DNA of 64,000 bases from Cupriavidus sp. BIS7 (lineage in GTDB: Bacteria > Pseudomonadota > Gammaproteobacteria > Burkholderiales > Burkholderiaceae). Position 1 is the stretch's first letter; each line of letters opens with the position of its first letter. Below are positions 45,278 through 54,986 of this stretch, in pieces. The notes below the pieces were generated by a model that searched no databases, was not told the origin of the DNA, and was given only the letters and a program-made list of their open reading frames with translations. The position numbers were made by a program, and so were the translations under genes. The DNA is taken from assembly GCF_000292345.1 (NCBI RefSeq), contig NZ_ALOU01000001.1, positions 1 to 64,000 of the forward strand, read 5' to 3'.

Positions 45278-45946
45278 ATGATCCGCACGCTCGCCGCCGT
45301 CATCGCGCACGACCTGTCGATTGCCTGGCGGCGACGCACTGGCCTGCTGGCCAGCGTGGTGTTCTTCGTGATTGCCACGAGTCTCTTCCCGCTGGCAATC
45401 GGACCAGATCCGCAGCAGTTGCGCGCGCTGGCACCGGGCATCCTGTGGGTATCGGCATTGCTCGCGTCGATGCTGTCGCTGTCGCGACTGTTTGCACAGG
45501 AGTATGCGGACGGCAGCCTGGACCAGCTTCTGCTGTCGCCCCACCCGCTGGCATTGCTGGTACTGGCGAAAATCTGCGCGCACTGGCTGACCAGCGGCCT
45601 GCCGCTGCTTGTGCTGACGCCGTTGCTGGCCCAGCAGTACAGCTTGCCCGCAGGGTCGGCGCTGCTGCTGTCGGCGTCGCTGCTGGTGGGAACGCCTGCG
45701 CTGAGCCTGATCGGCGCGGTCGGCGCGGCGTTGACGCTTGGCGTGCGCAGCGGCGCGGTGCTGCTCTGCGTACTGGTGCTGCCGCTGTCGATTCCCGTGC
45801 TGGTGTTCGGCGCCAGCGCCGGCGCGGCCGCCGATGCGGGTCTGGACGTGATCCCGCAGTTCTCGTTGCTTGGCGCGTGCCTGGCGCTGTCGCTGTTCGT
45901 GTGCCCGCTGGCCACGGCCGCCGGATTGCGTATCGCCATGGAGTAA
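45278..45946 (+). CDS. ccmB: CcmB, membrane subunit of the haem ABC exporter
   Basis: 222 residues with about six membrane helices. The motif LFAQEYADGSLDQLLLSPHP is characteristic of CcmB; other segments are VFFVIATSLFPLAIGPDP and LDVIPQFSLLGACLALSL. It follows ccmA by 7 bases. Confidence 0.92.
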   Translation: MIRTLAAVIAHDLSIAWRRRTGLLASVVFFVIATSLFPLAIGPDPQQLRALAPGILWVSALLASMLSLSRLFAQEYADGSLDQLLLSPHPLALLVLAKICAHWLTSGLPLLVLTPLLAQQYSLPAGSALLLSASLLVGTPALSLIGAVGAALTLGVRSGAVLLCVLVLPLSIPVLVFGASAGAAADAGLDVIPQFSLLGACLALSLFVCPLATAAGLRIAME

Positions 45947-45950
45947 CACG

Positions 45951-46730
45951 ATGCAGCGCGATATCTCCATCGACCCCGCCACCCGCTCCGCGCAAACCGC
46001 ACGCGTGCGCTGGATGGCCTTTGCGGCGCCCGTGCGCTGCTACCCGCTGGCCGGACGGCTGGCGCCGTGGTGCTTCGCGGCAGCCGCGCTGTGTCTCATC
46101 GTCGGCCTGTATCTGGGATTCGTGGTGGCGCCCACCGATGCCCAGCAGGGCGAGGTCTACCGCATCATCTTCATCCACGTGCCGGCGGCGTGGATGTCGA
46201 TGTTCATCTACATCGTCATGGCGGGCTGGTGCGCGCTGGCACTGGTGCTGCGCACGCGGCTGTCGTCGATGATGGCTTCGGCGCTGGCCCCCACCGGCGC
46301 GCTGTTCACGGTCATCGCGCTGTGGTCCGGCGCGCTGTGGGGCAAGCCAACATGGGGCACGTACTGGGTCTGGGACGCGCGCCTGACGTCGGAACTGATC
46401 CTGCTCTTTCTCTATCTCGGCTTCATCGCGCTGGAGGCAGCCATCGACGAACCGCGCCGCGCGGAACGCGCGTGCGCGGTGCTGGCGCTGGTGGGCGTGG
46501 TCAACGTTCCGGTGATCTACTTCTCCGTGCAGTGGTGGAACACGCTTCACCAGGGGGCGTCTGTCAGCCTGACCGCCGCACCCACCATGGCCGCCACGAT
46601 GCTGGCCGGCATGCTGACGATGACGCTGGCCTGCTGGATGTACACGATCGGCGTGGCGCTGGTGCGCCTGCGGTGCATTCTGCGCGAGCGCGGCGAGATT
46701 GCAATCGGAACCGGGGAGGACACCCTGTGA
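45951..46730 (+). CDS. ccmC: CcmC, haem-handling membrane protein
   Basis: 259 residues with six membrane helices. The tryptophan-rich motif WGKPTWGTYWVWDARLTSEL, between helices three and four, contacts haem, and conserved His residues lie in IFIHVPAAWMS and WWNTLHQGASVS. CcmC attaches haem to CcmE. The start follows ccmB by 4 bases; a later internal Met (MAFAAPVRC) is a weaker alternative. Confidence 0.93.
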   Translation: MQRDISIDPATRSAQTARVRWMAFAAPVRCYPLAGRLAPWCFAAAALCLIVGLYLGFVVAPTDAQQGEVYRIIFIHVPAAWMSMFIYIVMAGWCALALVLRTRLSSMMASALAPTGALFTVIALWSGALWGKPTWGTYWVWDARLTSELILLFLYLGFIALEAAIDEPRRAERACAVLALVGVVNVPVIYFSVQWWNTLHQGASVSLTAAPTMAATMLAGMLTMTLACWMYTIGVALVRLRCILRERGEIAIGTGEDTL

Positions 46731-46879
46731 GTGGCTTCAGCTTCAACCTTGATCTGCTGGCCGGCCACGCGGGCTATATCGCGGGCGCCTTCGGCATGAC
46801 CGCCGTGCTGATCGCCATGGAACTGCTTCTGCTGCGCCAGCGCCGCCGCAGGAGTCTTTCCGGACAGCCGCGCGCATGA
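46727..46879 (+). CDS. ccmD: CcmD, small membrane protein of haem export
   Basis: 50 residues starting at a GTG that overlaps the ccmC stop by 4 bases. One membrane helix ([19 protein letters not shown]) is followed by a basic tail ([10 protein letters not shown]), the usual CcmD shape. It helps free haem-loaded CcmE from CcmC. Confidence 0.88.
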   Translation: MSGFSFNLDLLAGHAGYIAGAFGMTAVLIAMELLLLRQRRRRSLSGQPRA

Positions 46880-47325
46880 CGCCCAGACAGCGCCGACTCG
46901 GATTGCTGCTGGCCGCGCTGATCTGCTGCGGCACGGCCGTGGCGTTCGTGCTCAACGCGTTCCGCGCCAATCTCGTCTTCTTCTTCAGCCCTACGCAGGT
47001 GGCCGCGCACGAGGCCCCCGCGGCGCGCAGCTTCCGCCTTGGCGGACTGGTGGTGCCCGGCTCGCTGCACAAGGACCCCGAGAACCTGACGATCCGCTTT
47101 GTCGTGACCGATACGCGCCATGACATTCCCGTGGTCTACCGCGGGCTGCTGCCGGACCTGTTCCGCGAAGGCAAGGGTGTGGTGGCGCGCGGCGCGCTCG
47201 ATCGCAACGGCACGTTCGTCGCCAGCGAGATCCTGGCCAAACACGACGAGAACTACATGCCGCCGGAAGCCGCGGACGCGCTCAAGCGTGCCGCATCGGA
47301 CAACCCAACGGGACAAGCGCGATGA
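46876..47325 (+). CDS. ccmE: CcmE, periplasmic haem chaperone
   Basis: 149 residues. A membrane anchor ([20 protein letters not shown]) and an OB-fold barrel carry the covalent haem site, the His in [11 protein letters not shown]. CcmE binds haem transiently and gives it to CcmF. It overlaps ccmD and ccmF by 4 bases each, so translation is coupled. Confidence 0.95.
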   Translation: MTPRQRRLGLLLAALICCGTAVAFVLNAFRANLVFFFSPTQVAAHEAPAARSFRLGGLVVPGSLHKDPENLTIRFVVTDTRHDIPVVYRGLLPDLFREGKGVVARGALDRNGTFVASEILAKHDENYMPPEAADALKRAASDNPTGQAR

Positions 47326-49385
47326 ATCCGGAACTGGGACACTTTGCGCTGATCCTGGCGATGCTCGTGGCGCTGGTGCTTGCCACGTTGCCGATCGCGG
47401 GCGCGGCACGCGGCAACGTGGCCTGGATGTGCCTGGCACGGCCGCTGGCGCTGTTGCATGGTGCGCTGCTGGTTGGCGCCTATGTCTCGCTGACGCTGGC
47501 CTTTGTCGATAACGACTTCAGCGTGCTGTACGTGGCCGCCAACTCGAACAGCGCGCTGCCGCTGGTCTACCGCATGGCGGCGGTCTGGGGCGGGCATGAG
47601 GGCTCGATGCTGTTGTGGGCGCTGATGCTGGCGCTCTGGGCCGTTGCCGTCGCCACGTTCAGCCGCCGCCTGCCGCTTCCGTTCGTGGCCCGCGTGCTTG
47701 GCGTGATGGGGGCCGTCAGCGGCGGGTTGCTGCTGTTCGTGCTGTTTGCGTCGAATCCGTTCCTGCGTCTGCTGCCGCGTGCGATGGAGGGGCGCGATCT
47801 GAATCCGCTGCTGCAGGACCCAGGCATGGTGTTCCATCCGCCGTTCCTGTACATGGGCTACGTGGGTTTTGCGGTGGCGTTCTCGTTTGCGGTGGCGGCG
47901 CTGATTGAAGGCCGGCTTGACGCCGCGTGGGCGCGCTGGTCCCGGCCGTGGACGATCCTGGCGTGGATGTTCCTGACAATCGGCATCGCCATGGGCAGCG
48001 CGTGGGCCTACTACGAGCTGGGCTGGGGCGGCTGGTGGTTCTGGGACCCTGTCGAGAATGCGTCGTTCATGCCCTGGCTGGCCGGTACCGCGCTGATTCA
48101 CTCGCTGGCCGTCACGGAAAAGCGCGGCGCGTTCCGCGCATGGACGGCGCTGCTGGCAATCTTTACGTTCTCGCTGAGCCTGCTGGGCACGTTCCTGGTG
48201 CGGTCCGGCGTGCTGACGTCAGTGCATGCGTTCGCGGTGGACCCCAGGCGCGGCATCTTCATCCTGACGCTGCTGGGGCTGGTAACCGGACTGGCGCTCG
48301 CGCTGTTCGCGTGGCGCGCGCCCCGGCTGACGCAGCGCACGCCATTCAGCCTGACATCGCGCGAAGCATTCCTGCTGGCCAACAACGTGCTGTTGGCGGT
48401 TGCCGCATCGGCCGTGCTGCTCGGCACGCTTTATCCGTTGCTGCTGGATGTCCTTGAATTGGGCAAGGTATCCGTGGGCCCCGAGTACTTCGAAGAAGTG
48501 TTCGTGCCATTGATGGCCCCCGCCGTGCTGCTGATGGGCGCCGCGCCGCTGGCGCGCTGGCGGCGCAGCGAATTGCCCGACATGGCCAAACGCCTGCGCT
48601 GGGCGGCGGTGGCAAGCGTTGTCATCGCGCTTGGGCTGCTGGCCGTGTTGCGCAATGCGTCGGCGCTGACCGGGCTTGGCCTGGTGCTGGCCGCCTGGTG
48701 CGCCATGAGCGGCGTGGCCAATGTGGCGGCGCAGGTCCGGCATGCGCGCAACTGGCGCGCCGCGCTGCGGCAGTTGCCGGCGGCCTACTACGGCATGCTG
48801 CTGGCGCACATTGGCGTGGGCGTGTTCATCGCCGGCGTAACGCTGGTCAAGAGCCAGGAAAGCGTGCGCGAACTGGCGATGCGCACCGGCGATTCGGTTT
48901 CGGTCGGCGGCTACGATTTCCGCTTCGACGGCGTGCAGCCGGCCAAGGGCCCCAACTACGACGCGCTGCGCGGTACCGTCACGGTCACACGGCACGGGCG
49001 GCCGGTGACCACGCTGGCCACCGAACGCCGCGTTTATCACAGCCAGGACATGCCGACCACCGAAGCCGCCATCGACACGGGGCTGACACGCGATCTGTAC
49101 GTGGCGCTGGGCGATGCTTCGAACACGGCCTCCGCCGATACGCGCTGGCCGTTGCGGATCTATGTGAAGCCATTCGTCGCGTGGATCTGGGGCGGCTGCG
49201 GGCTGATGGCGCTGGGTGGGCTGCTTGCCGCCAGCGACCGCCGCTACCGTCTGCGCAGTCCGGCAACCAGCACGAACGAGGCGGGCGACCTTGCCGCCGC
49301 AGCACCCACCGCACCCACAGCACCCACGGCCCCCGCCGCCGCCGCCACGCTGGCGATGCCCGCCAGCAAGGAGTCCGAGGCATGA
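47322..49385 (+). CDS. ccmF: CcmF, haem lyase of cytochrome c maturation
   Basis: 687 residues with many membrane helices. It carries the WWD domain ([20 protein letters not shown]) and conserved His regions ([35 protein letters not shown]). CcmF attaches haem from CcmE to the CxxCH of apocytochromes such as NapB and NapC. The final residues form a low-complexity Ala/Thr/Pro run ([16 protein letters not shown]) not needed by the family. Confidence 0.94.
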   Translation: MNPELGHFALILAMLVALVLATLPIAGAARGNVAWMCLARPLALLHGALLVGAYVSLTLAFVDNDFSVLYVAANSNSALPLVYRMAAVWGGHEGSMLLWALMLALWAVAVATFSRRLPLPFVARVLGVMGAVSGGLLLFVLFASNPFLRLLPRAMEGRDLNPLLQDPGMVFHPPFLYMGYVGFAVAFSFAVAALIEGRLDAAWARWSRPWTILAWMFLTIGIAMGSAWAYYELGWGGWWFWDPVENASFMPWLAGTALIHSLAVTEKRGAFRAWTALLAIFTFSLSLLGTFLVRSGVLTSVHAFAVDPRRGIFILTLLGLVTGLALALFAWRAPRLTQRTPFSLTSREAFLLANNVLLAVAASAVLLGTLYPLLLDVLELGKVSVGPEYFEEVFVPLMAPAVLLMGAAPLARWRRSELPDMAKRLRWAAVASVVIALGLLAVLRNASALTGLGLVLAAWCAMSGVANVAAQVRHARNWRAALRQLPAAYYGMLLAHIGVGVFIAGVTLVKSQESVRELAMRTGDSVSVGGYDFRFDGVQPAKGPNYDALRGTVTVTRHGRPVTTLATERRVYHSQDMPTTEAAIDTGLTRDLYVALGDASNTASADTRWPLRIYVKPFVAWIWGGCGLMALGGLLAASDRRYRLRSPATSTNEAGDLAAAAPTAPTAPTAPAAAATLAMPASKESEA

Positions 49386-49942
49386 TGCGCTTCCTGCTGC
49401 CGCTCGGCGTGTTCCTGGCCATGGTGGTGGCACTCGCAGCCGGACTGCGCCACGATCCGCGCGAGCTGCCGTCGTCGCTGGTGGGCAGGCCGGCACCTGC
49501 GTTCGTGCTGCCCGTGCTGGCGCAATCGGGCCCCACTGCCAACCAGAAGGGCCAGACGTTCGACCCGGCCAGCATGCGCGGCAAGGTCTGGATGCTGAAC
49601 GTATGGGCGTCATGGTGTACCGCCTGCCGCGCCGAGCATCCGGTGCTACTCGATATGGCCGCGCAAACCCGCGTTCCGCTGTACGGCCTGAACTACAAGG
49701 ACTCACGCGGTGCCGCGCTTGACTGGCTGCAACGGATGGGCGATCCGTACGCGGCATCGCTCGTGGATGCCGATGGCCGGGTCGGGATCGATCTTGGCGT
49801 GTATGGCGTGCCGGAGACGTTCGTGATCGATGCCGCAGGCGTGGTGCGTTATCGGCAGGTTGGCCCGGTCACGCAGCAGGTGCTCGAGCAAAAATTGCTG
49901 CCGCTGCTCAAGGCGCTGGAAGCAGGAGGCAATCATGCATAG
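49382..49942 (+). CDS. ccmG: CcmG/DsbE, thiol-disulphide oxidoreductase of cytochrome maturation
   Basis: 186 residues. An N-terminal helix (LLPLGVFLAMVVALAAG) anchors it. The thioredoxin fold has the active site WASWCTACRAEHPVL (CxxC) and the cis-proline region YGVPETFVID. It keeps the haem-binding cysteines of apocytochrome c reduced. The start overlaps ccmF, and the stop overlaps the next gene by 8 bases. Confidence 0.93.
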   Translation: MMRFLLPLGVFLAMVVALAAGLRHDPRELPSSLVGRPAPAFVLPVLAQSGPTANQKGQTFDPASMRGKVWMLNVWASWCTACRAEHPVLLDMAAQTRVPLYGLNYKDSRGAALDWLQRMGDPYAASLVDADGRVGIDLGVYGVPETFVIDAAGVVRYRQVGPVTQQVLEQKLLPLLKALEAGGNHA

Positions 49943-51080
49943 CCGCTGGCTTTCCGCGCTGTTGTCTGGCGCGCTGCTGCTGATCGCGCTGCATGCCGGC
50001 GCCGCGCCCGCACAGACCGATGCGGAGCTTGATGCGCGCGTACAGGCGCTCTCGTCGCAGCTTCGCTGCCTGGTCTGCCAGAACCAGACGCTGGCCGATT
50101 CGAACGCCGATCTGGCCGTCGACCTGCGGCGCGAGATCCGCGCGCAGATGGCGCAAGGCGCCAGCGACGATGCCATCAAGACCTACCTCGTGCAGCGCTA
50201 TGGCGACTTCGTGCTCTACAAGCCACCATTCAAGCCGCTGACGTGGCTGCTATGGCTCGGCCCGTTCATCGTGCTTGCTGCGGTGCTGTTCTGGCTCTGG
50301 CGCACCAGACAGCGCACGAGGCAACACATAGGGCGGGGCACGATGGCGACAGCCGATGCAATGCCGGAGCCCGAGCGCGAGGCGGCGCCCACCGTGCGTG
50401 GCCGCTCGATGCTGACCAATGCAATGCTGCTGACGCTGCTGCCGCCGGTTGCCGTGGCGCTGTATCTGCATCTGGGATCGCCGGTGGCATTGTTCGGCAC
50501 GGCTGGGGCGCATGACGGCCCCGACGGCGAAACCAACCTGACGGCGGCCCGCGTCGAGGACATGGTGGACCGGCTTGCCGAACGGCTGCGCAAGAACCCG
50601 GACGATGCCAACGGCTGGGTCATGCTCGCGCGATCCTATGTGGTGCTTGAGCGTTATGACGATGCGGCGGCCGCATTCGATCGCGCGATTGCGCTGGCGC
50701 CCGACGTTGCCTCGCTGCGATCGGACTATGCCGATGTGCTGGCCAGCATCGGCGGCGGATCGCTCGAAGGGCCGGCCATGGCCCAGATCCAGGCCGCGCT
50801 GCGACTTGACCCCGACGATCCGAAGGGCCTTGCGCTGGCGGCAAGCGCCGCCGCGGAGCGCGGCGACAAGGCCCAGGCGATTGCCTACTGGGAACACCTC
50901 TACCGGCTGCTGCCGCCCGATTCGCAGATCGCCGGCCGGATTGCCGCCAATCTGGCCGCCGCCCGGGCTGCGACCGGGGCTGCGACCGGGGCTACGACCG
51001 GGGCTGCTACCGGGGCTGCTACCGGGGCTGCTACCGGGGCTGCTACCGGGGCTGCCATCGCTGCCGCCCCGCACCAGTGA
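49935..51080 (+). CDS. ccmH: CcmH-CcmI fusion protein with a repeat-encoded tail
   Basis: 381 residues. The first part is CcmH: signal peptide, then LRCLVCQNQTLADSNADLA with the redox-active CxxC, then a membrane anchor (FIVLAAVLFWLW). After a second membrane segment (LLTLLPPVAVALYLHLG) comes a CcmI/CycH TPR domain (DDANGWVMLARSYVVLERYD; AQIQAALRLDPDDPKGLALA). The same fusion occurs in E. coli CcmH. It delivers reduced apocytochrome to the haem lyase. The C-terminus ends in Ala-Ala-Thr-Gly repeats made by a 12-base tandem repeat. Confidence 0.92.
   Translation: MHSRWLSALLSGALLLIALHAGAAPAQTDAELDARVQALSSQLRCLVCQNQTLADSNADLAVDLRREIRAQMAQGASDDAIKTYLVQRYGDFVLYKPPFKPLTWLLWLGPFIVLAAVLFWLWRTRQRTRQHIGRGTMATADAMPEPEREAAPTVRGRSMLTNAMLLTLLPPVAVALYLHLGSPVALFGTAGAHDGPDGETNLTAARVEDMVDRLAERLRKNPDDANGWVMLARSYVVLERYDDAAAAFDRAIALAPDVASLRSDYADVLASIGGGSLEGPAMAQIQAALRLDPDDPKGLALAASAAAERGDKAQAIAYWEHLYRLLPPDSQIAGRIAANLAAARAATGAATGATTGAATGAATGAATGAATGAAIAAAPHQ
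50965..51048. repeat. 12-base tandem repeat at the end of the CcmH-CcmI gene
   Basis: Seven copies of GGGCTGCTACCG or close variants, followed by a decayed eighth. It encodes Ala-Ala-Thr-Gly repeats at the C-terminus. Unit length divisible by 3 means copy-number change keeps the frame. Confidence 0.85.
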
Positions 51081-51169
51081 CCGCACACGCGCCGTCCCCG
51101 GCACAAGGCATGTGACGACCTCGCGGCATCGTAGAATGGCTGCCCGGCCCGTGCTTGAGGAATTCCACC

Positions 51170-52234
51170 ATGACCGAACCATCCGGTCTGCATCAAAAGA
51201 CGTTCCTGCTGCTGCTTGCGGCAGTCTCCATCGCCTTCTTCTGGATCTTGCTGCCGTTCTACGGCGCCGTATTCTGGGGCGCCGTCCTGGCCATCATCTT
51301 TGCGCCGCTGCAACGGCGCCTGACGTTGGCACTGCGCGGCCGCAACAATGTGGCGGCGCTGCTGACGCTGCTGCTGGTGCTGCTGCTGGTGATCCTGCCG
51401 CTGACGGTCATCAGCGCGTCACTGATCAACCAGGGGGTTGGCCTGTATGACAACATCCGCTCCGGGCAACTGAACTTCGGCCTTTACTTCCAGCGCGCGG
51501 TGGATGCGCTGCCGCCCTACGTGCGCGTGATGCTGGCGCGCGTGGACTTGACCAGCATTGCCGACGTACAGGCCAAGCTCAGTGCCAGCGCGTTGCAGGC
51601 CAGCCAGTTCCTGGCCACGCAGGCGCTCAGTATCGGACAGAACACGGCCCAGTTCATGATCAGTTTCGGCATCATGCTGTACCTGCTGTTCTTCCTGCTG
51701 CGCGACGGGCCGCAACTGTCACGCCAGATTCGCACCGCCGTGCCGCTGAGCCAGACCTACAAGCAGCACCTGATCCAGAAGTTCACCACCGTCGTGCGTG
51801 CCACGGTCAAGGGCAACGTGGCCGTGGCGGCAGTCCAGGGAATGCTGGGCGGCGGCATCTTTGCCGTGCTCGGCATCCAGGGGGCGTTGCTCTGGGGCGT
51901 GGTGATGGGATTCCTCTCGCTGCTGCCGGCCGTGGGCGCCGGCCTGATCTGGGCGCCGGTGGCGGCGTACTTCCTGCTGACCGGGTCGACGGCCAAGGGC
52001 GTGGTGCTGATTGCGTTTGGCGTGCTTGTGATCGGCATGGTCGATAACGTGCTGCGCCCGATCCTGGTGGGCAAGGACACGCAGATGCCCGACTACGTGG
52101 TGCTGATTTCCACGCTCGGCGGCATGGCGCTGTTCGGGCTCAACGGCTTCGTCATCGGGCCGCTGGTGGCCGCACTGTTCATCGCCTGCTGGGATCTGCA
52201 CAGCCAAGGCGACGACGCGGCCCCGTCCGCCTGA
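51170..52234 (+). CDS. AI-2E/PerM-family membrane transporter
   Basis: 354 residues with about seven membrane helices. The family shape is seen in the N-terminal pair (FYGAVFWGAVLAIIFAPLQ; LLTLLLVLLLVILPLTVISA), the middle soluble stretch, and the C-terminal block ILVGKDTQMPDYVVLISTLG with FGLNGFVIGPLVAALF, a hallmark of the AI-2E transporter/permease family. Its substrate is unknown. The start follows GAGGAATT. It has no link to the ccm genes beyond position. Confidence 0.86.
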   Translation: MTEPSGLHQKTFLLLLAAVSIAFFWILLPFYGAVFWGAVLAIIFAPLQRRLTLALRGRNNVAALLTLLLVLLLVILPLTVISASLINQGVGLYDNIRSGQLNFGLYFQRAVDALPPYVRVMLARVDLTSIADVQAKLSASALQASQFLATQALSIGQNTAQFMISFGIMLYLLFFLLRDGPQLSRQIRTAVPLSQTYKQHLIQKFTTVVRATVKGNVAVAAVQGMLGGGIFAVLGIQGALLWGVVMGFLSLLPAVGAGLIWAPVAAYFLLTGSTAKGVVLIAFGVLVIGMVDNVLRPILVGKDTQMPDYVVLISTLGGMALFGLNGFVIGPLVAALFIACWDLHSQGDDAAPSA

Positions 52235-52248
52235 AGGGGGCCCGCGCC

Positions 52249-53033
52249 GTGGACCGTCTGCAGGCCATGAAAACATTCGTGACCGTCGTGGAGAGCGGCG
52301 GTTTTACGCCGGCGGCGCGCAAGCTTGACGTGTCGCTGTCCGTGGTCAGCCGCATCGTCACCGAGCTTGAGGCGCACCTGGGCGTGCGCCTGCTGACGCG
52401 CACCACGCGGCTGGTTCGCCCCACTGCCACGGGGGCCGCCTATTACGAGAACTGCCGGCGCATCCTGGCCGAGATCGATGAAGCCGAGCTTGCGACCACC
52501 GGCGCCCACACCGCGCCGCGCGGCAAGCTTTCCATCACTGCATCGGTGCTGTTCGGGCGCAGGTTCGTCACGCCGATCGTCGTCGAGTATCTGCGGCGTT
52601 ACCCCGAAGTCGATGTGGACTGCCTGCTGATCGACCGCAACGTCAGCTTCGTCGACGAAGGCATCGACGTGGGCATTCGCATCGGCCAGTTGCCCAGTTC
52701 GTCGCTACCGGCATCTCCACGCTGCCGGAATGGCGCTTCATGCGCGACGGCGAGATCGCGCCCGTCCGACTGACGCCCCGCATGGCCACGTCTACGAACG
52801 ATTCGGCCATTGCTGCGGCAGTGTCGGGCTTCGGGCTGGCCGCCGTGCTGTCCTACCAAATTGCGGACGAGGTGCGCGATGGCAAGCTGCGCATCGTGCT
52901 GGACGCGTTCGAGCAGCCGCCGCTGCCGATTCATGTGATCCATCGCGAAGGCCGGCATGCGATGTACAAGGTGCGCGCGTTCATCGATCTGGCCGTGGAC
53001 ACGCTGCGCGGCACCGCATCACTGAATCCGTAG
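52249..53033 (+). pseudogene. LysR-type regulator, disrupted by internal deletion and frameshift
   Basis: The N-terminal half reads normally from GTG 52249: helix-turn-helix (FTPAARKLDVSLSVVSRIVT) and the first half of the effector domain up to GIDVGIRIGQLPSSS at about 52702. The frame then shifts. The rest of a LysR effector domain continues in another frame from about 52698 (VATGISTLPEWRF, then MRDGEIAPVRL, and VSGFGLAAVLSYQIADEV) to the stop at 53033. Both parts together lack roughly 40-45 residues compared with the family, so a deletion with a frame change is the simplest explanation. The intact product cannot be made; the gene beside it, a GST, may have been its target. Confidence 0.82.
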
Positions 53034-53168
53034 CGGCAATTCTTCTGGTTACTGCAAGAGTCACTTCTTGCCGCGGCGGTTTTTCGTGGCGCGGGATGCA
53101 CCTATATTCGATTCGAGCCCTGCATCGTGCCGGGGCCCCGAACAATCGAAGCCAAGGACATCCCGACC

Positions 53169-53780
53169 ATGAAACTCTATGTGCACCCGCTTTCCGGCCA
53201 CGCCCACCGCGCACGGCTGTTCCTGTCGTTGCTTGGCCAGCCTGTTGAACTGGTCGAGGTGGACCTGCTGGCCGGTGCGCACAAGTCTCCCGAGTTTCTG
53301 GAACTGAATCCGTTCGGCCAGATTCCGGTGCTGGTGGACGGCGAGGCCGTGGTGCCCGATTCCAACGCGATACTGGTCTACCTGAGCAAGAAGCTCGGCC
53401 GCACCGACTGGTTGCCCGAAGCCCCTGCCGCTGCTGCGGCTGTGCAGCGCTGGCTGTCGGTGGCCGCTGGCGATATCGCGTTCGGCCCGGCCCGTGCACG
53501 GCTGGCCACGTTGTTCAATGCGCCGGTTGATGGCGACGATGCCATCGCACGCGCGCACGTGGTGCTCAAGCGTATCGACGATGCGCTGGTCAATCGCACG
53601 TGGATCGCCGCCGATCATCCGACGATTGCCGATGTGGCGCTGTATAGCTACACGGCCCGCGCGCCGGAAGGATTTGTCGATCTCAATGCATACGCCAACG
53701 TGCGCCAATGGCTTGCGCGAGTGGAGGCGCTGCCGGGCTTTGTCGCGCTTCAGAAAAGCCCGGTCGGGCTTGAAGCCTGA
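53169..53780 (+). CDS. Glutathione S-transferase
   Basis: 203 residues. The N-terminal thioredoxin-like domain has the glutathione-binding cis-proline and SNAI motif ([20 protein letters not shown]), and the C-terminal domain has the helical capping motif [13 protein letters not shown]. It conjugates or reduces with glutathione; substrate unknown. It follows the broken LysR gene and precedes the flavin-binding protein by 46 bases, so the two may share a transcript. Confidence 0.9.
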   Translation: MKLYVHPLSGHAHRARLFLSLLGQPVELVEVDLLAGAHKSPEFLELNPFGQIPVLVDGEAVVPDSNAILVYLSKKLGRTDWLPEAPAAAAAVQRWLSVAAGDIAFGPARARLATLFNAPVDGDDAIARAHVVLKRIDDALVNRTWIAADHPTIADVALYSYTARAPEGFVDLNAYANVRQWLARVEALPGFVALQKSPVGLEA

Positions 53781-53826
53781 AGCCCTGCCTGAAACCACCT
53801 GAAACCTTGCTCAGCAGGAGCACGCG

Positions 53827-54822
53827 ATGAACCGTCAACCAGCCCCCCATGCGGATGTTCTGCCAGGCACGCCGTGGCATACGGGCGAGCGCGAATTGCA
53901 GGCTCGCGCCGGCGTTGAAGAGCGTCTGGCGGAAGTTGGCGCACGCGTGGTGCGCGACTACATGCCGGACCAGCACCGCGATTTCTTCGCGATGCTGCCG
54001 TCGATCGTGATTGGCGCGGTGGCGCCCGACGGCCGCGTCTGGGCCACGATGCGCGCGGGGCATCCCGGGTTCCTGCATTCGCCCGACCCGCACCGGCTCG
54101 AAGTGAGCACCGTGCGCGATGCCGACGACCCGGCCGATAGCGGCATGGAGGACGGCAACGCCATCGCGCTGCTCGGCATCGAGCCGATGAGCCGCCGCCG
54201 CAATCGCCTGAACGGCACCGTGCATCGCACTGGCCCACAAGGTTTCGAGGTTTCTGTCGGGCAGAGCTTCGGCAACTGCCCGCAGTACATCCAGAAGCGG
54301 GAGTTCGTCATCACACGCGACCCGGCGCAGCCCGCCGATGTCGCGCCGCAAATCATGACCGAACTGGACGAACGCGCGCGCGTGCTGATTGGCCGCGCGG
54401 ATTCGTTCTTCGTGGCAACGTATGTCGATCTGCCCGGAGGCATACGCCAGGTGGATGTGTCGCACCGCGGCGGCCGGCCCGGGTTCGTGCGTCTAGATGC
54501 TGACGGCGGCCTGACCATCCCGGACTTCCCCGGCAACACGTACTTCAATACGCTCGGCAACATGATGGTGAATCCGGTGGCGGGGCTGGTGTTTGTCAGC
54601 TATGCCACCGGTGAGTTGCTGCAACTGGCGGGACGCACCGAGGTCATCACCGACTCGCCCGAGATCGCCACGCTCGAAGGCGCGGACCGCCTGTGGCGCT
54701 TCATCCCCGAGCAAATCGTGCGCCGCGATCGCGCACTACCGCTGCGCTGGGACTTTGTGCCGGGCGGGGAGTCGCCGCAGGCGCTGAGGACGGGCGTCTG
54801 GGCGGCGTCGCGCGGGTCGTGA
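53827..54822 (+). CDS. Pyridoxamine 5'-phosphate oxidase-like flavin-binding protein
   Basis: 331 residues, preceded by a good ribosome site (AGCAGGAG). Two split-barrel halves are visible: RDFFAMLPSIVIGAVAPDGRV at about residues 50-70, and FFVATYVDLPGGIRQVDVSH with RGGRPGFVRLDADGGLTIPD in the second half, plus GNTYFNTLGNMMVNPVAGLV. The fold binds FMN. Such proteins are linked to stress and detoxification, but the reaction is unknown. Confidence 0.82.
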   Translation: MNRQPAPHADVLPGTPWHTGERELQARAGVEERLAEVGARVVRDYMPDQHRDFFAMLPSIVIGAVAPDGRVWATMRAGHPGFLHSPDPHRLEVSTVRDADDPADSGMEDGNAIALLGIEPMSRRRNRLNGTVHRTGPQGFEVSVGQSFGNCPQYIQKREFVITRDPAQPADVAPQIMTELDERARVLIGRADSFFVATYVDLPGGIRQVDVSHRGGRPGFVRLDADGGLTIPDFPGNTYFNTLGNMMVNPVAGLVFVSYATGELLQLAGRTEVITDSPEIATLEGADRLWRFIPEQIVRRDRALPLRWDFVPGGESPQALRTGVWAASRGS

Positions 54823-54863
54823 CAGCACGTGTGTGGATGGGGCTGGTGGAACTGGATGCGCTG

Positions 54864-54979
54864 GCCCTCTCCCCCGGCCCCTCTCCCGCGTGCGGGAGAG
54901 GGGAGCGAACCAACAGCTTTTGATATGTCCTCGGTGGTCTCCCCTCTCCCGCCTGCGGGAGAGGGGCGGGGGAGAGGGC
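54864..54979. repeat. REP/BIME-like element between convergent genes
   Basis: Two hairpins, each CCCCTCTCCCGC with GCGGGAGAGGGG (54878-54903 and 54941-54966), are enclosed by longer arms GCCCTCTCCCCC and GGGGGAGAGGGC. The same arm sequence appears near 5000. It lies between a plus-strand and a minus-strand gene, a common place for such elements. Confidence 0.8.
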
Positions 54980-54986
54980 AAGCGTT

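Noticed and set aside
50965-51048. Possible CRISPR or origin iterons
   Set aside because: The units are 12 bases, contiguous and in frame at the end of a coding region, with no spacers, DnaA boxes or replication gene.
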